From: Blastococcus sp. TBT05-19
GTDB lineage: Bacteria; Actinomycetota; Actinomycetes; Mycobacteriales; Geodermatophilaceae
DNA length: 64,000 nt
Assembly: GCF_003319095.1 (NCBI RefSeq)
Contig: NZ_QOHI01000008.1
Location: 1-64,000 of the forward strand
Reading direction: 5' to 3'
Positions within the stretch are counted from its first letter, which is position 1; each line of letters begins with the position of its first letter. The position numbers were made by a program, and so were the translations under genes. Positions 28,179-37,381 of the stretch are shown here, piece after piece. The notes under the pieces were generated by a model. That model was not told the DNA's origin. It searched no databases and saw only the letters and a list, made by a program, of their open reading frames with translations.

Positions 28179-28423
28179 GTCTCCTCCTCGCTGGCGTTCG
28201 CCGGTCTTCCCCGACGGTGCTGTGCTTCCCTCGTGACCGCGCCAGCCCGGTCACGTGCCCCGGCTGCGGCCGCCTGGGACAGGTGTGACGCTAGTGCTCG
28301 CTGGTGTTCGACCGTTCGACCCTCGCCGGTGTGCGACGCGGCGCGATCAGCGCTTTTCCGCCGCTACCGAGTGCCTGCGACGCACCGTGTTCGGTCGTGC
28401 GCGCAACGGCACCGACGAGCGGC

Positions 28424-30319
28424 TCAGCCGACCGCCGCTCGGCTGCGGTCGCCGTCCGCGAACTGGGTGCGGTAGAGGTCGGCGTAGCGCCCTTCGCCGG
28501 CGAGGAGCTCCTCGTGGGTGCCGGACTCCACGATCCGTCCGTCGTCGACCACGAGGATCTGGTCGGCGCTGCGGATGGTGGAGAGCCGGTGGGCGATCAC
28601 CAGCGAGGTGCGGCCGGCCAGCGCGGTGTCCAGCGCGTGCTGCACCGCCGCCTCCGACTCGCTGTCCAGGTGCGCGGTCGCCTCGTCGAGGATCACGATG
28701 CCCGGTGCCTTGAGCAGCACCCGGGCGATCGCCAGCCGCTGCTTCTCGCCGCCGGAGAGCCGGTACCCGCGGTCGCCGACGACGGTGTCCAGGCCCTCGG
28801 GCAGCGACCGCACGAGCTCGGCGATCCGGGCACCGGCGAGCGCCTCCCACACCTGCTCGTCGGTGGCGTCCGGGCGGGCGTAGAGCAGGTTGGCGCGCAT
28901 GGTGTCGTGGAAGAGGTGGGCGTCCTGGCTCACCACGCCGATCGCCTCGCGCAGCGAGGCCAGGGTCGCCTCGCGCACGTCCACCCCCCCGACACGCACC
29001 GTGCCGCCGGTCGCGTCGTACAGCCGCGGCACGAGGTTGGCGATCGTCGACTTGCCCGCGCCCGAGTGCCCGACCAGGGCCACCATCTGGCCCGGCGCCA
29101 CGCGGAAGGTCACGTCGTGCAGGACGTCGATCGGCCCGCCGTGCTCGGGGAGCGACACTTCTTCCAGTGACGGCAACGAGACGTCGGACGCCGCCGGGTA
29201 GCTGAAGGACACGGAGTCGAACTCGATCGACCGCTCGTCCACCGGCACCGCCACGGCGTCGGGGATCTCGCGGATCATCGGCGGCAGGTCCAGCACCTCG
29301 AAGACGCGGTCGAAGCTGACCATCGCGCTCATCACGTCGACGCGGACGTTGGCCAGCGCGGTGAGCGGGCCGTAGAGCCGGGACAGCAGCAGCGCCAGCG
29401 CGACGACGTCACCGGGGCTGAGCGACCCGGTGAACGCCAGGTAACCGCCGAGGCCGTACACCAGCGCGGTGGCCAGGGCGGCCACCAGGGTGAGCGCGGT
29501 GAAGAAGGTGCGGCCGTACATGGCCGAGAGGACGCCGATGTCGCGGACCCGGGCGGCCCGGCCGCTGAACGCCTCCGCCTCCACGGCGGGCCGCCCGAAC
29601 AGCTTGACCAGGAGCGCGCCGGCGACGTTGAACCGCTCGGTCATCGTGGCGTTCATCGAGGCGTTGAGCTCGTAGGACTCCCGGGTGATCTCCTGCAGCC
29701 GCCGGCCGATGCGGCGCGCGGGCAGGACGAACAGCGGGACCAGCACCAGCGACAGCAGGGTGATCTGCCAGGACAGCGTGAGCATGACGCCCGCGGTCAG
29801 CACCAGGCCGATGACGTTGGAGACGACGCCGGACAGGGTGGAGGTGAACGCCTGCTGCGCGCCGACGACGTCGTTGTTCAGCCGGCTGACCAGGGCGCCG
29901 GTCTGGGTGCGGGTGAAGAAGGCGACCGGCATGCGCTGCACGTGCGCGAACACCTTGCTGCGCAGGTCGTAGATCACGCCCTCGCCGATGCGGGCGGAGA
30001 ACCAGCGCGTGCCCAGGGAGATCCCCGCGTCGACGACGGCAAGGCCGGCGATCAGCAGCGCGATGCGGACGATGTCGCCGGCCGTGCCCTCCAGCCCGGC
30101 GATCCGGTTGACGATGCCGCCGGCCAGCAGCGGGGTGATGACGCCGATGACCGAGGAGCCGATCACCAGCAGGAGGAAGAAGGTCAGCTCGCGCCGGTAG
30201 GGCCGGGCGATGCCGAGGATCCGGCGCACCGTGCCCTTGGGCAGGTGCCGCGACGTGACCGACGGATCACGCCGGAACGACCGCATGGCCGCCATGGAGG
30301 TCATCGGACTGCCGTCCAC
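28424..30319 (-). CDS. ABC-type exporter, fused membrane and ATPase domains
   Basis: 631 aa. Six membrane helices fill about 35-320. The nucleotide-binding domain has Walker A GHSGAGKST (417-425), ABC signature LSGGEKQRLA (from 522) and Walker B IVILDEATAHLD (from 541). This is a type IV half-transporter that must dimerise; the substrate (lipid, drug or peptide) is not apparent. The GTG at 30319 sits 4 nt after AAGGAGG; the ATGs at 30304, 30295 and 30286 are alternatives that shorten it by 5-11 residues. It follows the crotonase gene by 76 bp on the same strand. Confidence 0.9.
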   Translation of the reverse strand: MDGSPMTSMAAMRSFRRDPSVTSRHLPKGTVRRILGIARPYRRELTFFLLLVIGSSVIGVITPLLAGGIVNRIAGLEGTAGDIVRIALLIAGLAVVDAGISLGTRWFSARIGEGVIYDLRSKVFAHVQRMPVAFFTRTQTGALVSRLNNDVVGAQQAFTSTLSGVVSNVIGLVLTAGVMLTLSWQITLLSLVLVPLFVLPARRIGRRLQEITRESYELNASMNATMTERFNVAGALLVKLFGRPAVEAEAFSGRAARVRDIGVLSAMYGRTFFTALTLVAALATALVYGLGGYLAFTGSLSPGDVVALALLLSRLYGPLTALANVRVDVMSAMVSFDRVFEVLDLPPMIREIPDAVAVPVDERSIEFDSVSFSYPAASDVSLPSLEEVSLPEHGGPIDVLHDVTFRVAPGQMVALVGHSGAGKSTIANLVPRLYDATGGTVRVGGVDVREATLASLREAIGVVSQDAHLFHDTMRANLLYARPDATDEQVWEALAGARIAELVRSLPEGLDTVVGDRGYRLSGGEKQRLAIARVLLKAPGIVILDEATAHLDSESEAAVQHALDTALAGRTSLVIAHRLSTIRSADQILVVDDGRIVESGTHEELLAGEGRYADLYRTQFADGDRSRAAVG

Positions 30320-30395
30320 CACGCCTCCTTCGATCCGGACCCGCCCCGGCGGCTGCTGCAACCGGGGCGGGACCGCGCTTGTTCCGAGGAGCCTC

Positions 30396-31187
30396 TCAGC
30401 TGCTGCTGACGAGTTCGTGCAGTCGCTGCACCTGGGCGGCGCGCTCGGCGGCGTCCTGGGTCGGGAAGTCGTTGCGGACGGCGGAGCGCACGAGCGCGGC
30501 GGTGGCCCGGCTGGCACCCACGGGCGGGGCCAGCAGCGCCTGCACCAGGTCGGACACGGCGCTGTCGAGCTCGGCGCCGGGCACGACCAGGGAGGCCAGG
30601 CCGATCGCCTGGGCCTCCGCGGCGCCCACGGCGCGGCCGGTCAGGCACATCTCCAGCGCCCGGGAGTAGCCGACGAGCTCCACCAGGGTGCTCGTGCCGG
30701 TGAGGTCGGGCACCAGGCCGAGGGTGACCTCCGGCAGCCGCAGCTGGGCGTCCTCGGCGAACACCCGCAGGTCGCAGGCGAGCGCGAGTTGAGCGCCGGC
30801 CCCGATGGCGTGGCCCTGCACGGCGGCCACCGAGACGACGCCCGGCGACCGCAGCCAGCGGAACCCGTCCTGGTAGCCGCGGATCCGGTCCTGCGCGTCC
30901 TCGACCGGCAGGCCGACCAGCTCGCCGAAACCACCGCCGGTCGTGGACGAGGGATCGAACATGCTGCGGTCCAGGCCGGCCGAGAACGAGCGGCCCTCCC
31001 CCGTCAGCACGACCACGCGGACGTCGTCGTCGAGGGAGGCACCGATCTCGGCCAGCGCCGACCAGGTCGCCGGGGTCTGGGCGTTCAGCCGGTCGGGACG
31101 GTCCAGGGTGACGGTGAGGACGGCGCCGTCGCGGCGCGTCCGCACCCAGCCGGAGCCGGCGGAGGAACTCGTGGTGTCTGCGCTCAC
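30396..31187 (-). CDS. Enoyl-CoA hydratase/isomerase (crotonase) family protein
   Basis: 263 aa. Crotonase fold with oxyanion-hole regions GRSFSAGLDRSMF and VQGHAIGAGAQLALACDLR. Of the two glutamates used by hydratases, the second is present (E153 in LPEVTLG) but the first is replaced by glutamine (Q133), so an isomerase or other crotonase activity is as likely as hydration. The GTG overlaps the HTH stop (GTGA). The trio crotonase, ABC-F and small HTH also occurs together in M. tuberculosis (echA12, Rv1473, Rv1473A), which supports orthology. Confidence 0.87.
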   Translation of the reverse strand: MSADTTSSSAGSGWVRTRRDGAVLTVTLDRPDRLNAQTPATWSALAEIGASLDDDVRVVVLTGEGRSFSAGLDRSMFDPSSTTGGGFGELVGLPVEDAQDRIRGYQDGFRWLRSPGVVSVAAVQGHAIGAGAQLALACDLRVFAEDAQLRLPEVTLGLVPDLTGTSTLVELVGYSRALEMCLTGRAVGAAEAQAIGLASLVVPGAELDSAVSDLVQALLAPPVGASRATAALVRSAVRNDFPTQDAAERAAQVQRLHELVSSS

Positions 31188-31411
31188 GCCTTCTTACTAT
31201 TCCGGTTGGCCCCACCGCGGCTGCGCAGTGATGCCCCGGACTCCGACAGCAGCCGGTGGACGAACCCGTAGGAACGCTTCGTCGACTCCGCGAGCGACCG
31301 GATGCTCTCGCCCTCGTCGTACCGCTTGCGCAGGTCGGTGGCGAGCGTCGACCGGTCCCCGCCGGTGATCCGCTTGCCCTTGCCGAGGTCCGCAGTGCTC
31401 GAGTCGGCCAT
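31184..31411 (-). CDS. Small helix-turn-helix protein (Rv1473A-like)
   Basis: 75 aa. A central HTH (about 35-62: SIRSLAESTKRSYGFVHRLL) is flanked by Lys/Arg-rich ends, the C-terminus reading RSRGGANRNSKKA. Short actinobacterial proteins of this shape are conserved next to ABC-F genes, as Rv1473A is in M. tuberculosis. The HTH resembles resolvase/recombinase-type DNA-binding heads without the catalytic part. GGAGGGGAG precedes the ATG at 31411. Translationally coupled to the crotonase gene. Target unknown. Confidence 0.8.
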   Translation of the reverse strand: MADSSTADLGKGKRITGGDRSTLATDLRKRYDEGESIRSLAESTKRSYGFVHRLLSESGASLRSRGGANRNSKKA

Positions 31412-31520
31412 GGCTCCCCTCCGTGTCAGCCACCGGCCCGCCAGGCGCGCCGGTGCGTGCTGTCGCCCTGGTGCCGCCGTCCGGGTGACCACGGCTCCCG
31501 CCAACCCATGATCACCCAGA

Positions 31521-31540
31521 CACGTGGTGTCGGCCACGTG
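31521..31540. promoter_or_regulatory. Inverted repeat upstream of the small HTH gene
   Basis: CACGTGG (31521-31527) and CCACGTG (31534-31540) form a 7-bp inverted repeat with a 6-bp spacer in the 199-bp gap between the ABC-F stop and the HTH start. It may be an operator, possibly autoregulatory for the HTH protein. No gene is present in this gap. Confidence 0.4.
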
Positions 31541-31610
31541 AACGAGGAACGGGATAGGACCGTGCGTGCAGCGGCCGCGGGTACGGCGTGGCCCGGCCGG
31601 GCGGTGCTCC

Positions 31611-33212
31611 CTACGCGAGCTCGACCAGGTCGGCCAGGTCCTCGCTCCAGGCGTCCTCGGTGCCGTCGGGCAGCAGGATCACCTTGTCGGGGTCGAGGGC
31701 GCGCACGGCACCCTCGTCGTGGGTGACCAGCACGATCGCCCCGGCGTAGGTGCGCAGCGCGTCGAGCACCTGCTCGCGGCTGGCCGGGTCGAGGTTGTTG
31801 GTCGGCTCGTCGAGCAGCAGCACGTTCGCGCCCGAGATGACCAGCGTGGCCATGGCCAGCCGGGTGCGCTCGCCGCCGGAGAGGGTGCCGGTGCGCTGGT
31901 CGACCGTCTCCCCGGAGAAGAGGAAGGCGCCGAGGATCCGGCGCAGCTCGGTGTCGGTGCTGTCGGGTGCGGCGGAGCGCATGTTCTCCAGCAGCGATCG
32001 GTCCATGTCCAGGGTCTCGTGCTCCTGGGCGTAGTAGCCCACGCGCAGGCCGTGGCCGGCCTTCACCTCGCCGGTGTCGGGCTGCTCGGTCCCGGCCAGC
32101 ATGCGCAGCAGCGTCGTCTTGCCGGCACCGTTCAGCCCGAGGACGACGACGCGTGCGCCGCGGTCCACCGCGAGGTCGACGTCGGTGAAGATCTCCAGCG
32201 AGCCGTAGCTCTTGCTCAGCCCCTCGGCGGTGAGCGGGGTCTTGCCGCAGGCCACCGGCGTCGGGAACCGCAGCTTGGCGACCTTGTCCTGCACCCGCAC
32301 GTCGGCCAGTCCCGAGGCCAGCCGCTCGGCGCGCTTGTCCATGCTCTTCGCGGCCTTGGCCTTGGTCGCCTTGGCGCGCATCTTGTCGGCCTGGGCGGTG
32401 AGCGTGTCGATCTTCCGCTCGGTGTTGGCCCGCTCCTGCTTGCGGCGCCGCTCGTCGGTCTCCCGCTGGGCCAGGTAGGGCTTCCAGCCGAGGTTGTAGA
32501 TGTCCACGGTGGCCCGGTTGGCGTCGAGGTGCCACACCTTGTTCACGACGGCGTCGAGCAGCTCGACGTCGTGGCTGATGACGATGAGCCCGCCGCGGTG
32601 GCTGGAGAGGAAGCCCTTCAGCCAGGTGATCGAGTCGCCGTCGAGGTGGTTGGTCGGCTCGTCGAGGAGCAGCGTCTCGGCGTCGGAGAAGAGGATGCGG
32701 GCGAGCTCCACGCGGCGGCGCTGACCGCCGGAGAGGGTGCGCAGCGGCTGGGCGAGCACGCGGTCGGGCAGGCCGAGGTTGGTGCAGATGCGGGCGGCGT
32801 CGCTCTCCGCGGCGTACCCGCCCAGGGCGGCGAACTGGTCCTCGATGCGGCCGTACCGGCGCACGGCCTTGTCGCGCTCGGCGTCGTCGGCGGGCTCGGC
32901 CATCGCGATCTGGGCCTTGACCATCTGGTTGCGCAGCTCGTCGAGCCCGCGGCCGGACAGCACGCGGTCGCTGGCGGTGATGTCGAGGTCGCCGCTGCGC
33001 GGGTCCTGCGGGAGGTAGCCGATCTCGCCGGACACCTCGACCTTGCCGGCGTGCGGCAGCCGCTCACCGGCCAGCGTCGTGAGGGTCGTGGTCTTGCCGG
33101 CGCCGTTGCGGCCCACCAGCCCGATCCGGTCGCCGGGCTGGACGCGCAGGGTGGCCTCGCTGATGAGGATGCGGGCCCCGGCGCGCAACTCCAGACCGGT
33201 CGTCGTGATCAC
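31611..33212 (-). CDS. ABC-F family ATPase
   Basis: 533 aa, two ABC domains and no membrane segments. First Walker A GRNGAGKT (35-42), signature LSGGQRRRVELAR, Walker B LLLDEPTNHLD; second Walker A GLNGAGKT, signature LSGGERTRLAMA and LLLDEPTNNLD. A charged Lys/Arg/Ala-rich linker (about 225-310) joins them, as in ABC-F proteins that act on the ribosomal E-site in translation or antibiotic protection. Without a known resistance context a housekeeping translation factor is likelier; in context it is the Rv1473 counterpart. The GTG at 33212 is supported by a leaderless -10. Confidence 0.92.
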   Translation of the reverse strand: MITTTGLELRAGARILISEATLRVQPGDRIGLVGRNGAGKTTTLTTLAGERLPHAGKVEVSGEIGYLPQDPRSGDLDITASDRVLSGRGLDELRNQMVKAQIAMAEPADDAERDKAVRRYGRIEDQFAALGGYAAESDAARICTNLGLPDRVLAQPLRTLSGGQRRRVELARILFSDAETLLLDEPTNHLDGDSITWLKGFLSSHRGGLIVISHDVELLDAVVNKVWHLDANRATVDIYNLGWKPYLAQRETDERRRKQERANTERKIDTLTAQADKMRAKATKAKAAKSMDKRAERLASGLADVRVQDKVAKLRFPTPVACGKTPLTAEGLSKSYGSLEIFTDVDLAVDRGARVVVLGLNGAGKTTLLRMLAGTEQPDTGEVKAGHGLRVGYYAQEHETLDMDRSLLENMRSAAPDSTDTELRRILGAFLFSGETVDQRTGTLSGGERTRLAMATLVISGANVLLLDEPTNNLDPASREQVLDALRTYAGAIVLVTHDEGAVRALDPDKVILLPDGTEDAWSEDLADLVELA

Positions 33213-33219
33213 TGATCCC

Positions 33220-33225
33220 AGGGTA
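33220..33225 (-). promoter_or_regulatory. -10 box TACCCT of the ABC-F gene (leaderless)
   Basis: On the minus strand TACCCT ends 7 nt before the GTG at 33212, with no Shine-Dalgarno in between. Confidence 0.5.
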
Positions 33226-33331
33226 GGCGCTCACGACCCGATACCACGAACGATTCCGGGGTGACATCGGCGGCATCATCCGCTCGGGCGTCTTCACGTC
33301 CCGATCGGTACCGCGCGGTCGCGGGGCGGGC

Positions 33332-33337
33332 CAGGAT
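33332..33337 (+). promoter_or_regulatory. -10 box CAGGAT of the first SCO7613-like gene (leaderless)
   Basis: CAGGAT ends 6 nt before the ATG at 33344. It matches four of six consensus bases and has the leaderless spacing. Confidence 0.4.
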
Positions 33338-33343
33338 GCCGCC

Positions 33344-35461
33344 ATGAACCCGCCCGGGAGCCCGTGGGTGCCCGCCTGTCCCGTCTGCGGGCGCCCGGTC
33401 GGCGACGTCGGACCGGGGCCCTGCCCGTCGTGCGGGCTGCCGGCCGCCGCGCAGGCGGCGCTGGTCCTGGCCCGCATCGGGACGACGATCGGTGAGCTGA
33501 CCCGCGACCGCGACGAGCTGCTGGCGACGCTGCGGGCCGCCGCGCCCGGCGTCGCCGCTCCTCCCCCGGCTCCTGCACCGGTACCGCAGCCGCAGCCGCA
33601 GCCATGGGCGCCACCCGCCCCGCCCCCCTGGGTCCCGCCCGCTCCGGTCGCCGCCGAGAAGCCCCCCGCACCCCGGCGCAGGCTGACGCCGCAGCAGGTC
33701 CTGCTCGGGCTGGGCGCCCTGCTGCTGGTGGCGGCCGCGATCACCTTCGTCGCCGTCGCCTGGACGCGGTTCGGGCTGGCCTTCCAGGCCGGCGTGATGC
33801 TCACGGCCACGGCGGCGGCGTGCGGTACGTCCGCGTGGACCGCGCGCCGCGGGCTGCGGGCGACCGAGGAGGCGCTCGCCGCCGCCGGCGCGGCCCTGCT
33901 GGTGGTCGACCTCGCCGCCGCCCGCTGGCTGGGGCTGTTCGGCATCGAGGACGTGCGGCTGCGCTGGTGGTGGGTCGTGTCCTGCGCCGTCGTCCTGGTC
34001 GTGGCCCTGGGCCTGGCCCGGCTGACCCGCAGCACCGCCGTCTGGCCGCTGACGGCGCTGCTCGCCGCCCAACCGCTGCCGTTCCTGCTGCTCCCGGCCG
34101 GCTCGCTGCTGGAACCGGCCGGCGTCGCGGTGTTCCTCGCCGTCGCGGCGGCGGACCTCCTGGCGGCCCGCGCGCTGCGCCGGTACCTGGCGCCGGTGGC
34201 GTTCGTGCTGGCCGGCCTGGCGGCCGCCGCGGGCGTGCTGGCAGGCCTGGCGCAGGCGATCGACGCACCGGCCGCCGCGCAGTCGTGGACGGCGACCGGG
34301 GTCCTGACCGTCGCCGGGGCGGGAGCGATCGCCCTGGCCCTGCGGCCCCGCGGCCCGCTGCCGGCCCCGGTCCCCGTGGCGTCCACGGCGGCCGCGGTCG
34401 TCGGCCTGGCGCTCACCGGTTCGCTCGCGTACGCCGGGAGCCCCGGCGCCCAGGCGGCCACGTGGGCCGGTCTGCTGCTGCTCGCGCTGGCGGTCCTGGC
34501 CGCGCGGCTGCCCGTACCGGCCGCCGCGCTCACGGCCGCCGGGACGGCGATGGCCCTCCTGGGCGCCACCTTCCTCTCCGACCTGCCCGATCAGCGGGCC
34601 CTCGCGGCGGCGACGCTGGGCGCCACCGTCCCGGCAGCGCTGGCCGCGGTGCGGGTGCCCGTGCTCCGACTGCCCGCGACGGCGGCGGCGCTGATCGCGC
34701 CGGCGCTGGCGATCGACCTCGGCCGGAGCGGCGGGTGGATCGCGGTCCCGGTCGCCGGGCTGCTCCTCGCCCTGCTGGGCGCCGCCGCGTTCGGGCTGGC
34801 CGCGCTGCGCGCCCGGCACCGCGAGGAGCTGGTGCTGGCCACCGGGGGCGCCCTCGCGGGGCTCGCCGCCGGTCTCACCTCGGGATCGGCGGGCGCCTGG
34901 GGGCAGGTGGGCATCCAGCTCGGCGTCGTCGGCGTGGCCGCGGGCTGCTACGCCGTCGTCTCCGGTCGGCGCTGGGTCGCGGCCGGAGCGGTCGGCGACC
35001 TGGTCCTCGCCTCCTGGATCGCCGTCGGAGGTGCGGGCGTGCAGACGCCGGATGCCTACACGCTGCCCGCGGCGCTGGGGCTGCTGGTCATCGCGCTGCC
35101 GCGGCTGCGCGCCGGTGCGACGTCGTGGGCCGCCGAGGGAGCCGCCGTCGGGGTCGCCCTGGTGCCCTCGGCGCTGGCGGTGGTCGCGGAGCCGACCGCG
35201 CTCCGGCTGGTCCTCGTCGTCGTCGCCGCTGTGCTGCTCACCGTCGGCGGCACGCTCCGGCACCGGCAGGCACCGTTCGTCGTCGGCGCCGGCGTGCTGC
35301 TGTTCGTGACCGTCGGCCGCCTCGGCCCGTACGCGCCGCTCCTCCCCCGCTGGCTCACCCTCGGCGCGGCCGGCCTGGCCCTGCTGGTGGTCGGCGCGAC
35401 CTACGAGCGGCGCCGGCAGCAGGCGCGGGAGGCCGTCGCCTGGGTCGTCCAGATGCGCTGA
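33344..35461 (+). CDS. SCO7613 C-terminal-type polytopic membrane protein with zinc ribbon
   Basis: 705 aa. An N-terminal zinc ribbon (C12/C15 and C27/C30), a short helical stretch, a Pro/Gln/Ala-rich linker (about 73-105), then roughly twenty hydrophobic segments to the end. This matches the actinobacterial SCO7613-type membrane family (zinc ribbon plus many TM segments) of unknown function. It has no transporter motif. Its last ~150 residues resemble the end of the next protein (PDAYTLPAALGLL versus VEAYSIPAAAGLL; APFVVGAGVLL versus APLLVGAGTAL), so the two genes are tandem paralogues. The next gene begins 68 bp downstream. Confidence 0.75.
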   Translation: MNPPGSPWVPACPVCGRPVGDVGPGPCPSCGLPAAAQAALVLARIGTTIGELTRDRDELLATLRAAAPGVAAPPPAPAPVPQPQPQPWAPPAPPPWVPPAPVAAEKPPAPRRRLTPQQVLLGLGALLLVAAAITFVAVAWTRFGLAFQAGVMLTATAAACGTSAWTARRGLRATEEALAAAGAALLVVDLAAARWLGLFGIEDVRLRWWWVVSCAVVLVVALGLARLTRSTAVWPLTALLAAQPLPFLLLPAGSLLEPAGVAVFLAVAAADLLAARALRRYLAPVAFVLAGLAAAAGVLAGLAQAIDAPAAAQSWTATGVLTVAGAGAIALALRPRGPLPAPVPVASTAAAVVGLALTGSLAYAGSPGAQAATWAGLLLLALAVLAARLPVPAAALTAAGTAMALLGATFLSDLPDQRALAAATLGATVPAALAAVRVPVLRLPATAAALIAPALAIDLGRSGGWIAVPVAGLLLALLGAAAFGLAALRARHREELVLATGGALAGLAAGLTSGSAGAWGQVGIQLGVVGVAAGCYAVVSGRRWVAAGAVGDLVLASWIAVGGAGVQTPDAYTLPAALGLLVIALPRLRAGATSWAAEGAAVGVALVPSALAVVAEPTALRLVLVVVAAVLLTVGGTLRHRQAPFVVGAGVLLFVTVGRLGPYAPLLPRWLTLGAAGLALLVVGATYERRRQQAREAVAWVVQMR

Positions 35462-35529
35462 CCCGGGCTGCCCACGGCGGCGTCCCGCCCTACGGTGGGA
35501 CGTCGCAGGTGTGGGGAGAGGGGGCGGTC

Positions 35530-37308
35530 ATGGGCGAGGTGCCCCCGTTCCCGTACCGCACCCGCCCGCCGCAGGTGCTGCTGGCCGTCGGCGCCGTGCT
35601 GCTGGTGAGCGCCGGCGCCACCCTGGCCTCGGCCCACGGCGGCCCGCTCGTGCGCGCCGTGGTGCTCTCGCTGGCCGCCGTCGCGGCCGTCGTCGCGGTG
35701 CGGGCCGACCGCGGGGAGCTGCGCAGCTCGGCGGAGACCTTCGCGGCGACCGCGGCGGGCCTGGGCCTGGCCGGCACCGACATCGGCGGCTCCCCCACCA
35801 CCGGCGATCCGCTGCTGCCGCTCGCGCTGGCCGCGGGCTTCGTCGCCCTGCGGCGGATCTCCGAGATCCCGGCGGCCTGGCCGCTCGGCGCGTGGGCGGC
35901 GTTCCAGGTGGCAGCCCTCCGGTCGCTGGACACGGTCCCCGAGGCGCTGCGCACCGAGCTCTTCCTCGGCGTCGCGGCGGTGGGGCTGGGCACCGCCCTG
36001 TGGGCCCGGCCGCTGGTCGCCCGGCTCACCACGGCCACCACGGCCCTCTGGCTCGCGGCCGGCGTCCTCGGCGGCTGGCGGGAGGCCTGGACCGCGCCGG
36101 GGCTCGAGCGCTGGCTGGCCGCCGGGCTGGTCACGGCGGCGGCCGCCGGTCTGCTGGTGGCCCGGTTGCGCCGCCCGCTCGACGTGCTGCTCGGCCCACC
36201 CCGGCTGGTCCCGGTGACCGCGGGCGCCATGACGGCCGTCGCCGCCACCGGGGCGGTGTCGGCCGGCGGGCCTGTCGCCGTCGCGGTGGCCGGGTTCGCC
36301 GGGGTGCTGGTCGCCGCCGTGGCCGCCGCGGAGCTCTCCGGGTGGCGGCGTGGGCTCCTGCTGCCGGTGGCCCTCACCGGTGGGGTGCTGCTCGCCGTCC
36401 TCTCCATCGCCCGGCTGGTCGACGGCCGGCACTGGTCGGAGATCGCGCTGCTGCTCCTGCTCACCGCGGTCCCGACGGTGTGGGTGGCCGTGCTCCGCCG
36501 CGACGACCGGCCGGTGGCCGCCCCGACCGCCGTCGGCTGCCTGGCCGGGGCGGCCCTGCTCGGCCTGCCGGACGGCTGGGCGTCACCCGCCGTCGTCGCC
36601 GTCCTCCTCACCGGGCTCTACGTGCTCGCGCTGCTCACCACCGCCCGGCTGGACCGGGACTCCCGCCGGGCGACGGCGACCGCCGGGGCCGCCGTCGCCG
36701 CCGCGGCCGTGGTGCTGCCGGTGGCGCACGGCGACCGCGGCCTCGTGGCCGCGCACCTCGCCGCGCAGGGCGCCACGACGCTGGCCTGGGCCTGGTGGAC
36801 CGGGAGGTCCGCGGACGACGACGCGGATGCGACGGCCGCCTGGCGCGTGGGCGCCCTCCAGCTGGTGGTCGCGGGCTGGATCACCGCCGCGCTGGCCGGC
36901 CTGGGCGCGGTGGAGGCCTACAGCATCCCGGCGGCCGCGGGACTGCTGCTGGCATCTGGGCGCGGGTTGCTGCGGGCGGCGTCCTGGCCGACCTGGGGCC
37001 CGGGTCTGGTGGTCGCGGCGGCACCGTCCACCGCGCTGGCCGTCGTCACGCCCGACGCCCTCCGCGCCGTCCTCGTGCTGGTCGTCGCCGCCGTCGCGAT
37101 GGTGGCCGGGGCCCGGGCCGGGATCCGCGCCCCGCTGCTCGTGGGCGCCGGCACCGCCCTGGTGCTCGCGCTGGGCCTGGCGGTGCGGGCGCTGCCCTGG
37201 CCGGTGGCGACCGCCCTCGTCGTGGGCAGCGCGCTGCTGGTCATCGGGATGCTGCGGGAGCGCCACCCGGTCGCCGGGTTCGGCGCCCGGCTCGCCGACC
37301 TGCGCTGA
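35530..37308 (+). CDS. Polytopic membrane protein, paralogue of the upstream SCO7613-type protein
   Basis: 592 aa, about 18-20 hydrophobic segments with Ala/Leu/Val-rich composition and very short loops. It lacks the zinc ribbon and linker of its neighbour but shares the C-terminal repeat (VEAYSIPAAAGLL, APSTALAVVTPDALRAVL, APLLVGAGTAL). The ATG at 35530 follows a GGGGAGAGGGGGCGG ribosome binding site. A TACGGT (35491-35496) could be its own -10. Function unknown; polytopic proteins of this kind could anchor or transport lipid-linked material, but nothing in the sequence shows it. Confidence 0.72.
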   Translation: MGEVPPFPYRTRPPQVLLAVGAVLLVSAGATLASAHGGPLVRAVVLSLAAVAAVVAVRADRGELRSSAETFAATAAGLGLAGTDIGGSPTTGDPLLPLALAAGFVALRRISEIPAAWPLGAWAAFQVAALRSLDTVPEALRTELFLGVAAVGLGTALWARPLVARLTTATTALWLAAGVLGGWREAWTAPGLERWLAAGLVTAAAAGLLVARLRRPLDVLLGPPRLVPVTAGAMTAVAATGAVSAGGPVAVAVAGFAGVLVAAVAAAELSGWRRGLLLPVALTGGVLLAVLSIARLVDGRHWSEIALLLLLTAVPTVWVAVLRRDDRPVAAPTAVGCLAGAALLGLPDGWASPAVVAVLLTGLYVLALLTTARLDRDSRRATATAGAAVAAAAVVLPVAHGDRGLVAAHLAAQGATTLAWAWWTGRSADDDADATAAWRVGALQLVVAGWITAALAGLGAVEAYSIPAAAGLLLASGRGLLRAASWPTWGPGLVVAAAPSTALAVVTPDALRAVLVLVVAAVAMVAGARAGIRAPLLVGAGTALVLALGLAVRALPWPVATALVVGSALLVIGMLRERHPVAGFGARLADLR

Positions 37309-37381
37309 TCCCGGCGCCCAACGGCACCGGAACCCGCGGTGAACATCGCGGCCGGACCGCATCCTTTTCCGCGCTCGGTCG

